A DNA stretch of 64,000 nucleotides from Entamoeba histolytica HM-1:IMSS (taxonomy: Eukaryota > Evosea > Mastigamoebida > Endamoebidae): positions 1 through 64,000 of the forward strand of contig NW_001914914.1 of the NCBI RefSeq assembly GCF_000208925.1. The letters are read 5' to 3'. A program made the position numbers and the translations under genes. The notes under the pieces are model-generated. The model had not been told where the DNA came from, did no database searches, and was given only the letters and a program-made list of their open reading frames with translations. The stretch's first letter is position 1, and every line of letters starts with the position of its first letter. Positions 27,809 through 38,765 of this stretch are shown piece after piece.

Positions 27809-29536
27809 TCAATTAAGACTAGAAATACTGAAATCTTTGAAAGGAAATTCAATGCTAGGAACTTCAGTTAGTTTTCTTCTTGACGTAGTCCATTGAATTG
27901 ACTCTTTAGACAAAGTTCTGAAATCATGTGTAGATTGTTCAATAATGATTCTTTCTTTTAAAGGAAAAGTGTCTTTTGTTTTTTCTAATACATGACTGTT
28001 TTCACGTACTTTTAATATTAACTTCATATCTTCATCCAAAGGATTGTACTTCTTAATTGTTCTTGATTGATATATTTCTGTTTCTTGTTTAGTGAGTTTA
28101 TTGTTATAAATGTCTTTAATCCAACATAATGTTGACCTATAAAGAATAAAATAATGAAAGTGTTGACGAACAATATCTGACCAATGAGTGAAGAAGAAAT
28201 AGAAACTATCATTAATTAAATAAGTTATAATAGGCACTCTTGACTCAGTTGGAAAAGTTTGAATGGAATGATAAAGTGTGTCTATTAATTTTGTTAATGC
28301 ATATGAGTTATCAGCAAGTTTTGAAATATGAAAAGCATTTATTAAGAGTTTACTATCAAAAGGTAATCTAGTCAAAGGATTAAAAACATCGTGGTGTTGA
28401 GTAATTAAATTAATGTATTTATTGAATGTATTAGCCATTTTAATAATTGACTGATAATTTAAGTAATTTGTATTTGTAACAACCATTGAAAATATTTGAT
28501 TAAGTAAAGTTGAGTCAACACTAAATAAGAATTTATTCAATGAATAACCTTGTTGATGTCTTATTGATTCCCCATGAATTTTAAAATATTTTGATAAAAG
28601 ACATTGATATTCAACTGACTCATTTAATAGTTGTTCAAAATTATCATTTTCTAATGCACCAAGAACAAATCCTTTAGTAATACAAACAATAAAATCATTC
28701 ATTGAATAATATTGAAGAATTTCATTAATATCTAAATTATCATTTGGAATTGCAATTTGATATTCTTCTGGCAATACTCGTTCTATCATTTTATTTGGTA
28801 ATGAATCAATAATTCTAATCCCACCATCTGGTATTTCAATAATTTTCATTAATCCTAGATATAATGATGGAAGAACAAGACATGCTCTTCCAATAATCCA
28901 ACCACATAATTTCATAATTACCTTATTTGATTCAATAACAATTACTTTTTCATCATATATTCTCTTAAATATTCTTTCAATACATTGGATAGTATGAATA
29001 AATAATCTTTTATATTTACTAAATATTCCAAAACAATCATCAATACATTTTCTTTTAATTGCCTTTGTTACAATACATTCTTGAAACAATGTAAATATTG
29101 GACTATTAATTAACCTTACTTCATTCAGTTTTTTTTTATATCTCAAATATTAACAAACTGCTTCATGCAATTATAAATAATCTGTAGTATTAGTGTTAAA
29201 GTTTTTTCATGTGATATAATGTCAATTAAACTAATACAACTATTCCAAATAGAAATAATAGTATTTGCAATGTTTTCTCCATCTTTAATTTCCATATGAT
29301 TTTTATATTTTTGTTGTTCAGAGACTAATGCTAAAATGAGTTTTTTCATTTCTTCCTGAAAATTACTAAGTTTTGCCTATACCACTGTTAATAAATTTTA
29401 TCGTTACTTTCTACTGAGTAATAAAGTTAAATAAATTCCAAACAGTTAACCATGTTTTAAAAGTTGTTTCTGATAATCCTTTTGATGTTTCAATGAATTT
29501 TCTTATTTGTTGTTCCGAGAGTTGAATTTGTTGCAT
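27809..29536 (-). CDS. DUF1765-like helical protein (three exons)
   Basis: Exons are 29536-29444, 29376-29159 and 29102-27809; introns are 67 bp (GTTTGG...TATAG) and 56 bp (GTTTGT...TAATAG), and joining them gives 534 residues in one frame. The protein is all-helical with no signal peptide. The region PFDSKLLINAFHISKLADNS, then FPTESRVPIITYLIND, then FFFTHWSDIVRQHFHYFILYR matches my memory of DUF1765 (UPF0592), in which HW(S/C)..VR..FH..L.YR is the hallmark. The function of that family is not established. The first two exons are short and easily missed in annotation. The exon model is well supported by frame; the family name is moderate. Confidence 0.75.
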
Positions 29537-29753
29537 ATTTCTTTATTATCTTTAGTATTGATTTTGAAGTTTAAGGAATGAGAGTTTTTTTCTTTCAGTA
29601 TGTGTAGAATTTATACAACTTCATTTATGAACAAAAAATAATAAAAACAAATTTTTGATTCTTCTTTGTTATTCAATTTTGTTTTTTTAAGTTTTGTTTT
29701 AATGAATAAGTTATTCTATATCATAAAAAACCGTAACACTAATAAAAAACAAA

Positions 29754-31076
29754 TCATTGATAACACATTGATTGCTGAGAACATACAGGGATTTGAGAAA
29801 GAACAGAGAGGCGATCAAGCTTTTCTTTTTCTTGAAGAAACCAGTTAGGATATGAAATATCTTCAATATCTACATCAACAGAAGAACAACTATATTTTAA
29901 AAGTTCAGAACAACATTGGTTTGGTGAGAGTGAAAAAAATTTTTGTGAAAGAGATAATTGAAGATTAACTGGGATGTTTAAATAATTCATATAGTCTTTT
30001 AGCCATTTTAATCTCTCTGATTCTTTATACTGTTTTGAATTGAAAATACAACCACAAACCTCACCTGGTTTAATATTCATTTGTTGTATTGATTTACATT
30101 TTTCAGGACTAAAATTAATATGACTTCCTTTTAATCCATAACAATGTTGAACAAAATATTCTAATTGTTTCTTTTCTTTTCCTCTCATTAAATCAACTCT
30201 TTGTCTCATATATTCCATACAAACATTTGCATCAACTCCTGCATTCTTTAAAAAAATAACAATTTGTCTTCTTGTATCATATTTCATTTGGTATTTACCA
30301 GAAGATAATGAATGAATATGATACATACATGCAGGTAACTTTGATAAAACTACAGAAAGTTCTCTAGTATTATCAAGTATTGTTTGTTGTTTTGTTTTTG
30401 GTAAAACGGATAATAAAGGTTGAAGAAGAAATGGAGGTTCATTTCTGAGAAGTAATAAATCAATAAATTTTGGTTGTTTTAAAGGATTAAAAATACAATA
30501 GATAAAACACCCATAGATTAGTTCATTAGATGGAATTAATAAATATCCATTCTTTAATCTATATTTATAAAGAGGAAGTAATTGTGAAATTTTTTGAAAT
30601 GGTACTTCGACTAATGGTATTGATGAAGTTTGAATTATATTTTTACATTGTAAAAGAGAAAAATGATTAAATGGAGATGTAAGATATAATCTATGAAGAA
30701 AGATAATACTTTCAATATTATCAAATATGTCTTTTCTTGAATGAAATGTTAAATAAAAATAATAGTAAGATAAATGGTCAAGTTGAATTTCTTTAATAGT
30801 TGTTAATGGTAAATTTTCTGAAATTAAATGAATTAATTCTTTATAAACCTGAACTTTCATTAAATCTTCATTTTCCATTGGTAATTGATATTTTTTTAAA
30901 ATAGTGAAATAAATATATGTTCTCTTTTCAATTATATCATAAAATTCACTTCTTTTATAACTATGAATTAATTGAATAAATATTGATTGATCAAATTCTT
31001 TATACATTTGTAATTTGATGTCGTCTTTTGATTCATGAGGAAATTGTATAAACTGAGTTATTTCTTTTCTGTTCAT
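29754..31076 (-). CDS. PRI2: DNA primase large subunit
   Basis: The 440-residue product is the regulatory subunit of primase in the polymerase alpha-primase complex, which starts DNA synthesis with RNA primers. The C-terminal 4Fe-4S domain is plain: LPACMYHIHSLSSGKYQMKY, then RRQIVIFLKNAGVD, then FVQHCYGLKGSHINFSPEKC and GEVCGCIF, with four cysteines in the expected order. The N-terminal half is helical as usual. Length fits the family (about 450-500). The far C-terminus ends in a Cys/Gln-rich stretch. Confidence 0.93.
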   Translation of the reverse strand: MNRKEITQFIQFPHESKDDIKLQMYKEFDQSIFIQLIHSYKRSEFYDIIEKRTYIYFTILKKYQLPMENEDLMKVQVYKELIHLISENLPLTTIKEIQLDHLSYYYFYLTFHSRKDIFDNIESIIFLHRLYLTSPFNHFSLLQCKNIIQTSSIPLVEVPFQKISQLLPLYKYRLKNGYLLIPSNELIYGCFIYCIFNPLKQPKFIDLLLLRNEPPFLLQPLLSVLPKTKQQTILDNTRELSVVLSKLPACMYHIHSLSSGKYQMKYDTRRQIVIFLKNAGVDANVCMEYMRQRVDLMRGKEKKQLEYFVQHCYGLKGSHINFSPEKCKSIQQMNIKPGEVCGCIFNSKQYKESERLKWLKDYMNYLNIPVNLQLSLSQKFFSLSPNQCCSELLKYSCSSVDVDIEDISYPNWFLQEKEKLDRLSVLSQIPVCSQQSMCYQ

Positions 31077-31270
31077 TAAAACTGGAAGTTTAAACCCATT
31101 TTATTCTTTTTTACTAATAACACAATTTTATTATTTGTGTTATTTTATTTTTTTGATTTTATAATAATATTAATTTATTATTTAATTTATTATAATTTTA
31201 TTCAATAAAATTACTTTTATTTTGTTAAATAATTTCAAGATATATCATCTCGAAGTTAATCGAATTCTTT

Positions 31271-33082
31271 ATGGAGTGTGTCATTGGTATTGATTTAGGA
31301 ACTACTTTCTCTTGTATGGCAGTATGGAAAGAAAGTTCAAAGAGAGTTGAGATTATTACTAATAGACAAGGAAAAGAAACTACACCATCAGTTGTAGCAT
31401 TTACTGATAAACAACGATTAATTGGAGAAGAGGCAATAAATTGTACTGGAACAATAGTATTTGATGTTAAAAGGTTGATTGGAAGAAAATATAATGATCC
31501 AGAATTACAAAAAGATTTAAAATATATTACATACTCAATAAAAGATAATGGAAAGAATGAACCTATCATTGAAGTTCCTTATATGAGTGTTTTAAGTGCT
31601 TTTAGACCAGAAGATATAAGTGCAATGTTATTAAGAAGATTTAAAGAAATTGCAAGTGATGCAATGGGAAGAGATGTGAAGAAAGCTATTATAACAGTTC
31701 CTGCATATTTTAATGATTCTCAACGAGAATCAACTAAAAATGCTGGTAAAATAGCAGGGTTTGATGTTATGAGAATTATTAATGAACCTACAGCGGCTGC
31801 AATTGCTTATGGATTTGAACAAAATATTAAAGAAAAAAGTAATGTTCTTGTTTTTGATCTTGGAGGAGGAACGTTTGATGTAACACTATTATCTATTGAT
31901 AATGGAGAATATAAAGTCATTGCTACAGATGGAGACACTCATCTTGGAGGAAATGACTTTGATACAAAATTACTTGAATTAGTTCTTAATAAATGGAAAG
32001 AAGAGGATAAAGATTTTGTAGAACAACTCAGTAAGAAACAAATCTTTAAACTACGTAAGAGATGTGAAATTGCAAAAATTATTCTTTCTAACAAACTAGA
32101 AACTAGAATTGATATTACTGATTTCTATGATGATGCTGACGAAGAAGACGATGATGATAGAATATGTGAATTAGTTATTACTAGAGAAGAGTTTGAAAAT
32201 GTTAACAAAGAATTGTTTTCACGATGTTTCATTTCAGTAGAAAAGGTATTACAAGTAACACAGGTTAAAGCAAAAGATGTTAGTGAAGTTGTATTAGTTG
32301 GTGGATCAACAAAAATTCCTAAAATTGAACAAATGGTAAGTCAATTCTTTGGTAGAAAACCATGTAAAAGTATTGACCCAGATAAAGCAGTTGCATTTGG
32401 AGCAGCACTTCAAGGAGCGTCTATGATAGGACAAATGCAAGAGAATAAAGTTATATTAAAAGATGTAACAGCAATGGGATTAGGAATTGAAATAAAAGAT
32501 ACTGAAATGAATGTTGTAATTCCACGATATTCACCATTACCAAGTAAAGAGTCTCGAATATTTGTTACGAATCAAGACAATCAAGAAATAGCTAGATTTT
32601 CTGTGTTTGAAGGAGAAAGTCAAAAAACAGAAGAAAACAATTATCTTGATGGATTTACAATATCACGACTTCCAAGAATGAAAAAAGGATTAGTTAAATT
32701 TAAAGTTACTTTTAATGTTGATATAAATGGAATGTTATCAGTATCTGCAGTTGTTGTTGAACCTAAAGCATTTAGTGATCTTCAAGGTCATTGTAATGTT
32801 CAAACACAAAGAGAAAGAAGGTCAGATGAATCTATAGAAATAGGAAGGAAACGAATTGATGAAATGGATAAAGCAGATGAAGAGAATAGAAAGAAATCAT
32901 TAGCATTACAACGATATAAAAAATTAATCAAATTATATCAAGAGAAAAGTAAAACAAATAAGAAATTAGAAGAAATAAAAGAACATCTTCAACAGTGGTG
33001 GAATGAATCATATAATAAAATTGAAAGTAAAGAATTAAATGAACAATTAGAATATTATCAAAGTCAATTAAATAATTTGTAA
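31271..33082 (+). CDS. Divergent cytosolic HSP70-family chaperone
   Basis: The 603-residue product has the HSP70 signatures IGIDLGTTFSCMAVW (residues 5-19), VFDLGGGTFDVTLLS and VVLVGGSTKIPKIEQMV, so the ATPase is complete. No signal peptide is present. It departs from standard cytosolic HSP70: an acidic insertion DDADEEDDDD in the ATPase domain, a shortened and diverged substrate-binding part (ends near LEYYQSQLNNL) and no EEVD tail for TPR co-chaperones. It is therefore an HSP70 paralogue or HSP110-like form rather than the main heat-shock protein. The gene is divergent from PRI2, 194 bp apart. Confidence 0.9.
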   Translation: MECVIGIDLGTTFSCMAVWKESSKRVEIITNRQGKETTPSVVAFTDKQRLIGEEAINCTGTIVFDVKRLIGRKYNDPELQKDLKYITYSIKDNGKNEPIIEVPYMSVLSAFRPEDISAMLLRRFKEIASDAMGRDVKKAIITVPAYFNDSQRESTKNAGKIAGFDVMRIINEPTAAAIAYGFEQNIKEKSNVLVFDLGGGTFDVTLLSIDNGEYKVIATDGDTHLGGNDFDTKLLELVLNKWKEEDKDFVEQLSKKQIFKLRKRCEIAKIILSNKLETRIDITDFYDDADEEDDDDRICELVITREEFENVNKELFSRCFISVEKVLQVTQVKAKDVSEVVLVGGSTKIPKIEQMVSQFFGRKPCKSIDPDKAVAFGAALQGASMIGQMQENKVILKDVTAMGLGIEIKDTEMNVVIPRYSPLPSKESRIFVTNQDNQEIARFSVFEGESQKTEENNYLDGFTISRLPRMKKGLVKFKVTFNVDINGMLSVSAVVVEPKAFSDLQGHCNVQTQRERRSDESIEIGRKRIDEMDKADEENRKKSLALQRYKKLIKLYQEKSKTNKKLEEIKEHLQQWWNESYNKIESKELNEQLEYYQSQLNNL

Positions 33083-33149
33083 TTCGTTTCTTTTCTTCTT
33101 TAAACAATTTATTTCATTAAAATAATGAAAGAAAAAAATTTATTTTCAT

Positions 33150-34259
33150 TTAATAAACTGGAACGATTAAATCAATTTGAGGATCAAGGAAATTTGATTT
33201 TTTAGCGATTTTTTTTCTAACTTGATCCACAACATTTAATTTTCTTTTTAATGAAGGTAAATCTTGTTTCCAAATGGGTAAACATCTCTTCATTTTTCCC
33301 ATTAATTCAATATTACTTTTTGGAACACAAACGTGGACATACTTCTTTGGTCTTTTATTATAAGCACGAGTCAAACTAGCACATCTTCTAGCGAATAATT
33401 CTCTTCTAAATTTTTCAATACGTTCTTTTTCCATTTTTTTACGAATAAGTGCTTTTTGTTTTTCAATTCTTTCAAACCTTTCTTTTTGAGCTTTAGTTCT
33501 TAATTGAATATCTTTTACTCTTTGTTCCATTCCTCTTCTTCTTTTAATTTCTTCAATTTCTTGTAATGTTTTCATATGACCTTTTTCAGTTCTTTCTAAT
33601 TCTTTCATTTGTAATTTCCATTGAGCAATAAGGTTTTTTCTTTCTTTAATTTCTTCTTCAGTTCTTTTTTTTTCTTCTAATGCAGCTTTTCTTAATAATT
33701 CATGACGATGTTCTTCAGCCAAAGCCTTTTCTTTTAAACCTTTTAAATGAGCAACACGAGCTGCTCTAAGAGCCTTTTGTAATTCTTTTTTTTCTTTTTC
33801 TCTATTTTTTTTTAAGAGAATTCTTTTTTTTTCAAGTGAAAGAGTAGCTTTTTTAACTTCATTTTTTAAAAATTTTAATAATTTTTTTTGAGCCAACCAT
33901 TCTTTTTCATTTCTTTTATAAATATTTGTATTACTTTTAATAGTAGCATTAAAATTTTTTTCATATTGATTATAATGCTGATTTATTTTTTTAATTTCTT
34001 CATTTGTATAATTATTTAACATTTTATCAGCTTCTACCATCGTATTTTTTATATTCGTTGTTGTTCTTTCTACTTTTATCTGTTCAGCATCTTTTAATAA
34101 TTTATCCATTTTACTTTCTATTTCTTTAGCTCTTTTATCAAGTTGTTGAACTTCTTGAATTCGTTGTTCTTTTATTTTATGAATTTTATCAATTAAATCT
34201 GCAGGAACTTGTGCGTTACATATATAAATTATCACAAATAAAATGGTTACAAGTTTCAT
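33150..34259 (-). CDS. Secreted or lumenal coiled-coil protein rich in Lys and Glu
   Basis: The 369-residue product starts with a signal peptide (KLVTILFVIIYICNA, cleavage likely near residue 16). Residues 20-310 are a nearly continuous, highly charged coiled coil (KEKKELQKALRAARVAHLKG; EEIKRRRGMEQRVKD). The last 60 residues contain two or three cysteines and a basic patch (NKRPKKYVHVCVPKSN), then end in a hydrophobic IDLIVPVY. No KDEL signal is present. I do not recognise the family; charged coiled-coil surface or secreted proteins are known in Entamoeba, and the gene at 36790-38664 is of similar style. Confidence 0.75.
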   Translation of the reverse strand: MKLVTILFVIIYICNAQVPADLIDKIHKIKEQRIQEVQQLDKRAKEIESKMDKLLKDAEQIKVERTTTNIKNTMVEADKMLNNYTNEEIKKINQHYNQYEKNFNATIKSNTNIYKRNEKEWLAQKKLLKFLKNEVKKATLSLEKKRILLKKNREKEKKELQKALRAARVAHLKGLKEKALAEEHRHELLRKAALEEKKRTEEEIKERKNLIAQWKLQMKELERTEKGHMKTLQEIEEIKRRRGMEQRVKDIQLRTKAQKERFERIEKQKALIRKKMEKERIEKFRRELFARRCASLTRAYNKRPKKYVHVCVPKSNIELMGKMKRCLPIWKQDLPSLKRKLNVVDQVRKKIAKKSNFLDPQIDLIVPVY

Positions 34260-34690
34260 TTTTTTTAATATTACATTTTTAAGTTCTTCTTTTTTGTTGA
34301 TTTTTATATTTTTTTTAATTATTATTTTTTTTTATTTTTTTTTGTGTTATTTAAATCCTTCATAACATTTTCATTTCTGTTGTTGTTGTTATTTATTTCT
34401 TTAATATTCCTTTTTTTTATTATCAGATATTCTTTATGAAATTGATTTTATTAATCAATTTAAATGTTTAAAACAATAAAGGAATCATTAAAATATATTT
34501 CTCATTATTTAGTTATTTTCTTTAAATTCAAAATATTCATAAATATTAAGAATTACAATTATTTTATTATTTTCATTAATGTAATGAATTGTTGATTTAT
34601 AACATATTATATTATTTAATACAATTCCTTTATTATTTAATTGAAAATAAATAAATTTAAAAAAAAATTATAACAACCAAATAGAATCAA
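34260..34690. other. Intergenic region with a GAAC element for the coiled-coil gene
   Basis: The minus strand has AAGAACTT at 34288-34281, about 22 bp before the ATG at 34259. The remainder is A+T-rich with T runs and no gene. Confidence 0.45.
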
Positions 34691-35224
34691 TTAAAGGAGC
34701 ATTTGAGAAACCTTAGTGGTTTTCTTATGTCTAAGGGCTTCAGTTGGTTTAGCAACTTTCTTTTCTTTTTCAGTTAAAATAAGTTCAATATGGCATGGAC
34801 TGCTTGAGAAGGAGTTAATGCTTCCATGTGCTCTGTAAAGTCTTCTTCTTGATGAACGAGCTTCTTGAACAGCAATATGACTAACAGTCAAGAGTGCAGT
34901 ATTAAGTCCTTTAGCCTTAGCATTATCAACAGCATTCTTAAGAAGTTTAAGAATGAATTGGGCTGATTTGACTGGCCATCTTCCAAATGCACAGTTTAAT
35001 CCTTTGCATTGAGCTTTACGTCCAACTCCTCCATTGTGTTTTCTGAATGGAACGATTTCTTTCTTAATGATAACGTTTTTAAGGAATTCTTGAGCACGAG
35101 CAACTTTCATTCCTCTAATAGCATCAGCAGTTTCGTAAGTATTTTTGAAGTGAACTTTAAGATTATCACCACGGGCTTGAGCAGCTTTTGCGACGTTCTC
35201 TGGCTTAGTGCAATACTTGACCAT
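34691..35224 (-). CDS. RPL17: 60S ribosomal protein L17 (uL22)
   Basis: The 177-residue product is the eukaryotic L17 protein, which lines the peptide exit tunnel. Recognisable parts are YCTKPENVAKAAQARGDNLKVHFKNT at the start (shown in pieces: ARGDNLKVHFKNTYETA), NGGVGRKAQCKGLNCAFGRW in the middle, and SRRRLYRAHGSINSF with PCHIELILTEKE near the end. Length and order are normal. CCCTAG and GAAC motifs are found within 60 bp upstream of the ATG. Confidence 0.97.
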   Translation of the reverse strand: MVKYCTKPENVAKAAQARGDNLKVHFKNTYETADAIRGMKVARAQEFLKNVIIKKEIVPFRKHNGGVGRKAQCKGLNCAFGRWPVKSAQFILKLLKNAVDNAKAKGLNTALLTVSHIAVQEARSSRRRLYRAHGSINSFSSSPCHIELILTEKEKKVAKPTEALRHKKTTKVSQMLL

Positions 35225-35237
35225 TTTGTCTTTGGTT

Positions 35238-35241
35238 GTTC
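35238..35241 (-). promoter_or_regulatory. GAAC core promoter element
   Basis: On the minus strand AGAACA lies about 15 bp before the L17 ATG, with a second GGAACT at 35258-35253 and AAACCCTAG at about 35280-35272. This is the usual Entamoeba core promoter set; the AAACCCT motif recurs before L37a, TSR1 and AC19. Confidence 0.4.
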
Positions 35242-36750
35242 TGAAAGAAACTACAGTTCCTTCATACTATACTAGGGTTTTTTCTATTCTTTTTAGTTTT
35301 TTTATCTATAAAATATAGTTTTTTCTTTTTATTCAGATTTTTTATTTTGTTTTTTTTGTTTATTATAAAATTTATAAATATATATAACAAAATTTTTTTG
35401 AATATAAAATTTTGTTATACATTACTTTAATATTCTTTTCTTCTTAAAGTTTTTAATTACTCAACTCTTCTTTGTTCAATAAATGTTTAATCTTCACTTC
35501 AAGACTTTTTTGTTATGAAAAGTATTTTTATGGTATGTATTTAAAAATTATTTTTGTTTAACTTCTTTTGTTATACAATTTAAAATTTTAAACTGAAAAT
35601 TCATGAAAGAATATTTGTTTTATTGTAGCTTTTATACTTATATTAAAATAGTCAAAAGTTAAATACCAACACAATTCACTCATTAGTATTTATTCAAATC
35701 ATTGGATAATTTAAATATTTTATTTTTATAAAAAAGTATCATTTATCATATAATGAATAATATAATCATAAAAGAAGAGTAGTTTCTCTATCCAATAAAT
35801 ATTTTTAAATAATAATAAATAAGAGTATATAAATATTGAATATAAACACTTTATATTAGAAAAAAATCTTCATGAAAAATAAGAATTATGTTAACATTTT
35901 CTAAAAATTTTATTCTTTATATTAAAAAATTATCTGAAAGGATAAATTAAAATAAGTTTGTATTAAATAGTATTAACAAAACGAAAAATAATAAAAATAA
36001 TAAAGAAATTAAAAACAACTTTATTGAATATTAAGTTTAATAATTTTAATTTTCAACAAATGATTTTTTTATGAAATGAAAGATGTGTTTATTGTTATAG
36101 CAATTTTTATTTTATAATTCTTCTATCTATAATTTTTATAATTATTAATATAACATATTTATTTATATTATTAAGAAATATATATTATTTTAATAATTTA
36201 TTTTTATGTATTACCTTCTATTTTTTTTTTTGTTAATTAATAATTTAACTTGTTTATACTTATCACCTTTAACACTATGATGGATTTTGTAAATTTTGTT
36301 ATTTTTCTATATACAAGATTGATATGAACTTATTTTTAAAGTATAAACAATTATTAATCTGATATATCTTATTCATTATAATAACCTTTTTATCATTTAT
36401 TTTTTAATATTCAACGTGGTATCATTTATGTAACTTGTAATTAATATAATTAATAACTAATTTATAAATTTTAATAACAATATATTAGTATTATATAATA
36501 TAGATTGGTGTAATGTACATTCGTAATAGGTATTAAATTAAAACTCTTTCAATTTAACCATTTTGATATTTCTTTAATAATTGAGAAATAAATTTTTTTT
36601 CATTTATAAAAATAAAAGATATGTTTGTTTATTAATATTGTACTATTAATTTATTTTTACTGTTAATTGTTATTTAAAACATAAAAATATTTCTAATTTC
36701 AATAGCAAGAATTATATAAAAAAATCATTAAAAAAAAAAACAAAAAAATT
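35242..36750. other. Long A+T-rich intergenic region (1.5 kb)
   Basis: No gene, RNA fold or repeat could be supported on either strand. Composition is extremely A+T-rich. It is the upstream region of a secreted lysine-rich protein gene. Similar long spacers precede the transmembrane kinase-like gene. Confidence 0.5.
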
Positions 36751-36754
36751 AAAA

Positions 36755-36770
36755 GAACTAGTAAAAGAAC
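36755..36770 (+). promoter_or_regulatory. Tandem GAAC elements
   Basis: AAAAGAACTA and TAAAAGAACTA place two GAAC boxes 12 bp apart, at 36755-36758 and 36767-36770, about 20-35 bp before the ATG at 36790. Confidence 0.45.
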
Positions 36771-36789
36771 TATAAAAGTATAGTATTAA

Positions 36790-38664
36790 ATGAAAACTGT
36801 GATAATAATTCTATTTGTCTTTAGTGTATTTTCCACAAACGTAGAAGAAATGAAAAGCCAACTTATTAAAGGGGGGAAAGAAGTTACTGACTTAAGAAAA
36901 AAACTTATGGACTCATTAGAAATAAACGAAAAAGAAATCAAAGATATGGGACTTGATGTTATAAATGACAAAAATACTACAGTAGATATGAAGTGTCTCA
37001 GTAAACCAGAAAATAAAGCACTTCATTATGCCAGAAAGGCTGTTGAAATAGCAGAAGACATGGCTGAGCATAAAGCAGAAAAACTCTTTAAACCATATGA
37101 AGAAATTAAAATCCAATTATTTATTGAGTCTGTTAGAAGAAAAGTATATTTCACTACAACAACATTGTTAATGAATAAATTAAATGGAAAAGACTTTACT
37201 AAAAAAGAAGCTAAAATGCTTATTCGAGAAGTTGCTAAGAAGGTTGTTAAAAAGGCTAAAAGACATGATGCTGTTGATGAGTACTTAGTATTAGAAAAAG
37301 CTGAAGACGAAGAGACTAGAAAAAAATTAACTGCAATTTATACAAAAGAAGACCTTAGTGAACAATTAAAACTTAATAAAATCAATGCTCTCATTTATTC
37401 ATATGAATTACAAAAAGCTAAACATGATATTCCAATTCAGAGACAAGCACTAAAACAAGCTACTATTAAAGAAGAAGTTAAGTTACATGGAAATAAATTA
37501 ATTGATAGTGTTGAGAGAGTAGAGAAAAGCGTCAAAGCATTAAATAAGATTGAAAAAGAGATTAAAGTTCAAGAGAAACAAATCAAAGCCGCACAGAAAC
37601 AACAAAAAAAATCTGAAAAGAAAATAGAGAAGATTCATCAAATGAAGAAGAAAGAAGAAAAAGTTGAAAAAATAATGGATAACCTAGAAAGTCCTAAGTG
37701 TGTTTTTAATAACCAAACCCATATTAACAACTCTACTAATTCATCTACTAACACAACACATATTAATAACTCCACTAAGCCATTTACAAATACAACACAT
37801 GTAAACAATTCAACTAAGTTATTAACTAACAATACTCTTCCAACAAATACAAATTTCACTAACGCTAATAATAATAAAACCATTGAAATTAAAACTAATC
37901 AAACTAACCCAGACATTAAAAAAGTAAATACTACAATCCCCATCCCAGAACCTGTTAATCATAATTTAACTCCAGAACAAAAAGCACGTGCTATTCATCC
38001 AACAGAAAGTTACAGTAAATTTAATAAAAAGAGTGTTAAGAAAATAGTAAAGAAAGAAGAAGTCAAAAAAAATACAAGTACTAAAAAACAAAACAATAAA
38101 AGTGTTAATCCAAAGAAAGAAAGAAATTCACAACCAAAAAATAATAAGAATAAAACTCTTGGACTCACTAAATTTATTAATGGAGTTTCTAAAGTCACTC
38201 ACAAACTTGCAAAAAAAGCAGAAAATAGAGTAAGTAAAGTTGTTAAAAAAATTGCAGGAACTTCAAAACAAACAACAAAAAAAGACGACATTACGAAAAA
38301 ACAATTAAAACAATTAAAAAAATCAGAGAAAGTAGTGAAAAAAACTGAAAAAAAACAATTAAAGAAAGCAAATAAAGCAATTCAAAAAGCTGAAAAAAAA
38401 GGACGTAGAATGATCAAAAAGGCTGCTACAATAGCAGGTGTTAAAGCTGGAATTCAAGCACAAAAACAAGGGTTTGGTTTTGTCAAAACAGCTCGTGTTG
38501 TTGCTAACGCTCAAATCAAAGCAGTAAATAAAACTCAAAAGAAAGTTGAAAAAAATATTAAAAAAGTTACTGAAAAACATGCCATCAAAGGAAAAGTTGC
38601 TGTTGATCGTGTTGCACAAAAAGAGGTGACAAAAGTTAATGCTATTGCAAAGAAACAAAAATAA
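36790..38664 (+). CDS. Secreted lysine-rich protein with N-glycosylation-type repeats
   Basis: The 624-residue product has a signal peptide (TVIIILFVFSVFSTNV), a helical charged N-terminal half (20-295) and a Thr/Asn-rich central part (about 305-395). The centre holds three imperfect repeats around HINNST/HVNNST, all N-x-S/T sites, so heavy glycosylation is likely if the protein is secreted. The C-terminal part is very basic (runs such as KKSVKKIVKKEEVKK) with a more ordered Ala/Gly segment AATIAGVKAGIQAQKQG near residue 545. No membrane anchor is seen. No family is recognised. The style recalls lysine- and glutamate-rich surface proteins of Entamoeba, but no orthology is claimed. A decayed LINE begins about 100 bp downstream. 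Confidence 0.75.
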   Translation: MKTVIIILFVFSVFSTNVEEMKSQLIKGGKEVTDLRKKLMDSLEINEKEIKDMGLDVINDKNTTVDMKCLSKPENKALHYARKAVEIAEDMAEHKAEKLFKPYEEIKIQLFIESVRRKVYFTTTTLLMNKLNGKDFTKKEAKMLIREVAKKVVKKAKRHDAVDEYLVLEKAEDEETRKKLTAIYTKEDLSEQLKLNKINALIYSYELQKAKHDIPIQRQALKQATIKEEVKLHGNKLIDSVERVEKSVKALNKIEKEIKVQEKQIKAAQKQQKKSEKKIEKIHQMKKKEEKVEKIMDNLESPKCVFNNQTHINNSTNSSTNTTHINNSTKPFTNTTHVNNSTKLLTNNTLPTNTNFTNANNNKTIEIKTNQTNPDIKKVNTTIPIPEPVNHNLTPEQKARAIHPTESYSKFNKKSVKKIVKKEEVKKNTSTKKQNNKSVNPKKERNSQPKNNKNKTLGLTKFINGVSKVTHKLAKKAENRVSKVVKKIAGTSKQTTKKDDITKKQLKQLKKSEKVVKKTEKKQLKKANKAIQKAEKKGRRMIKKAATIAGVKAGIQAQKQGFGFVKTARVVANAQIKAVNKTQKKVEKNIKKVTEKHAIKGKVAVDRVAQKEVTKVNAIAKKQK

Positions 38665-38765
38665 TTTGATTTCAGTGTTTATCTATATTCTATCGTTACA
38701 ATTTATATTCTTTTTTATTTATTTCATTGTGGATTATTCCCATTTCTTCATTACTTTCCGTCATT

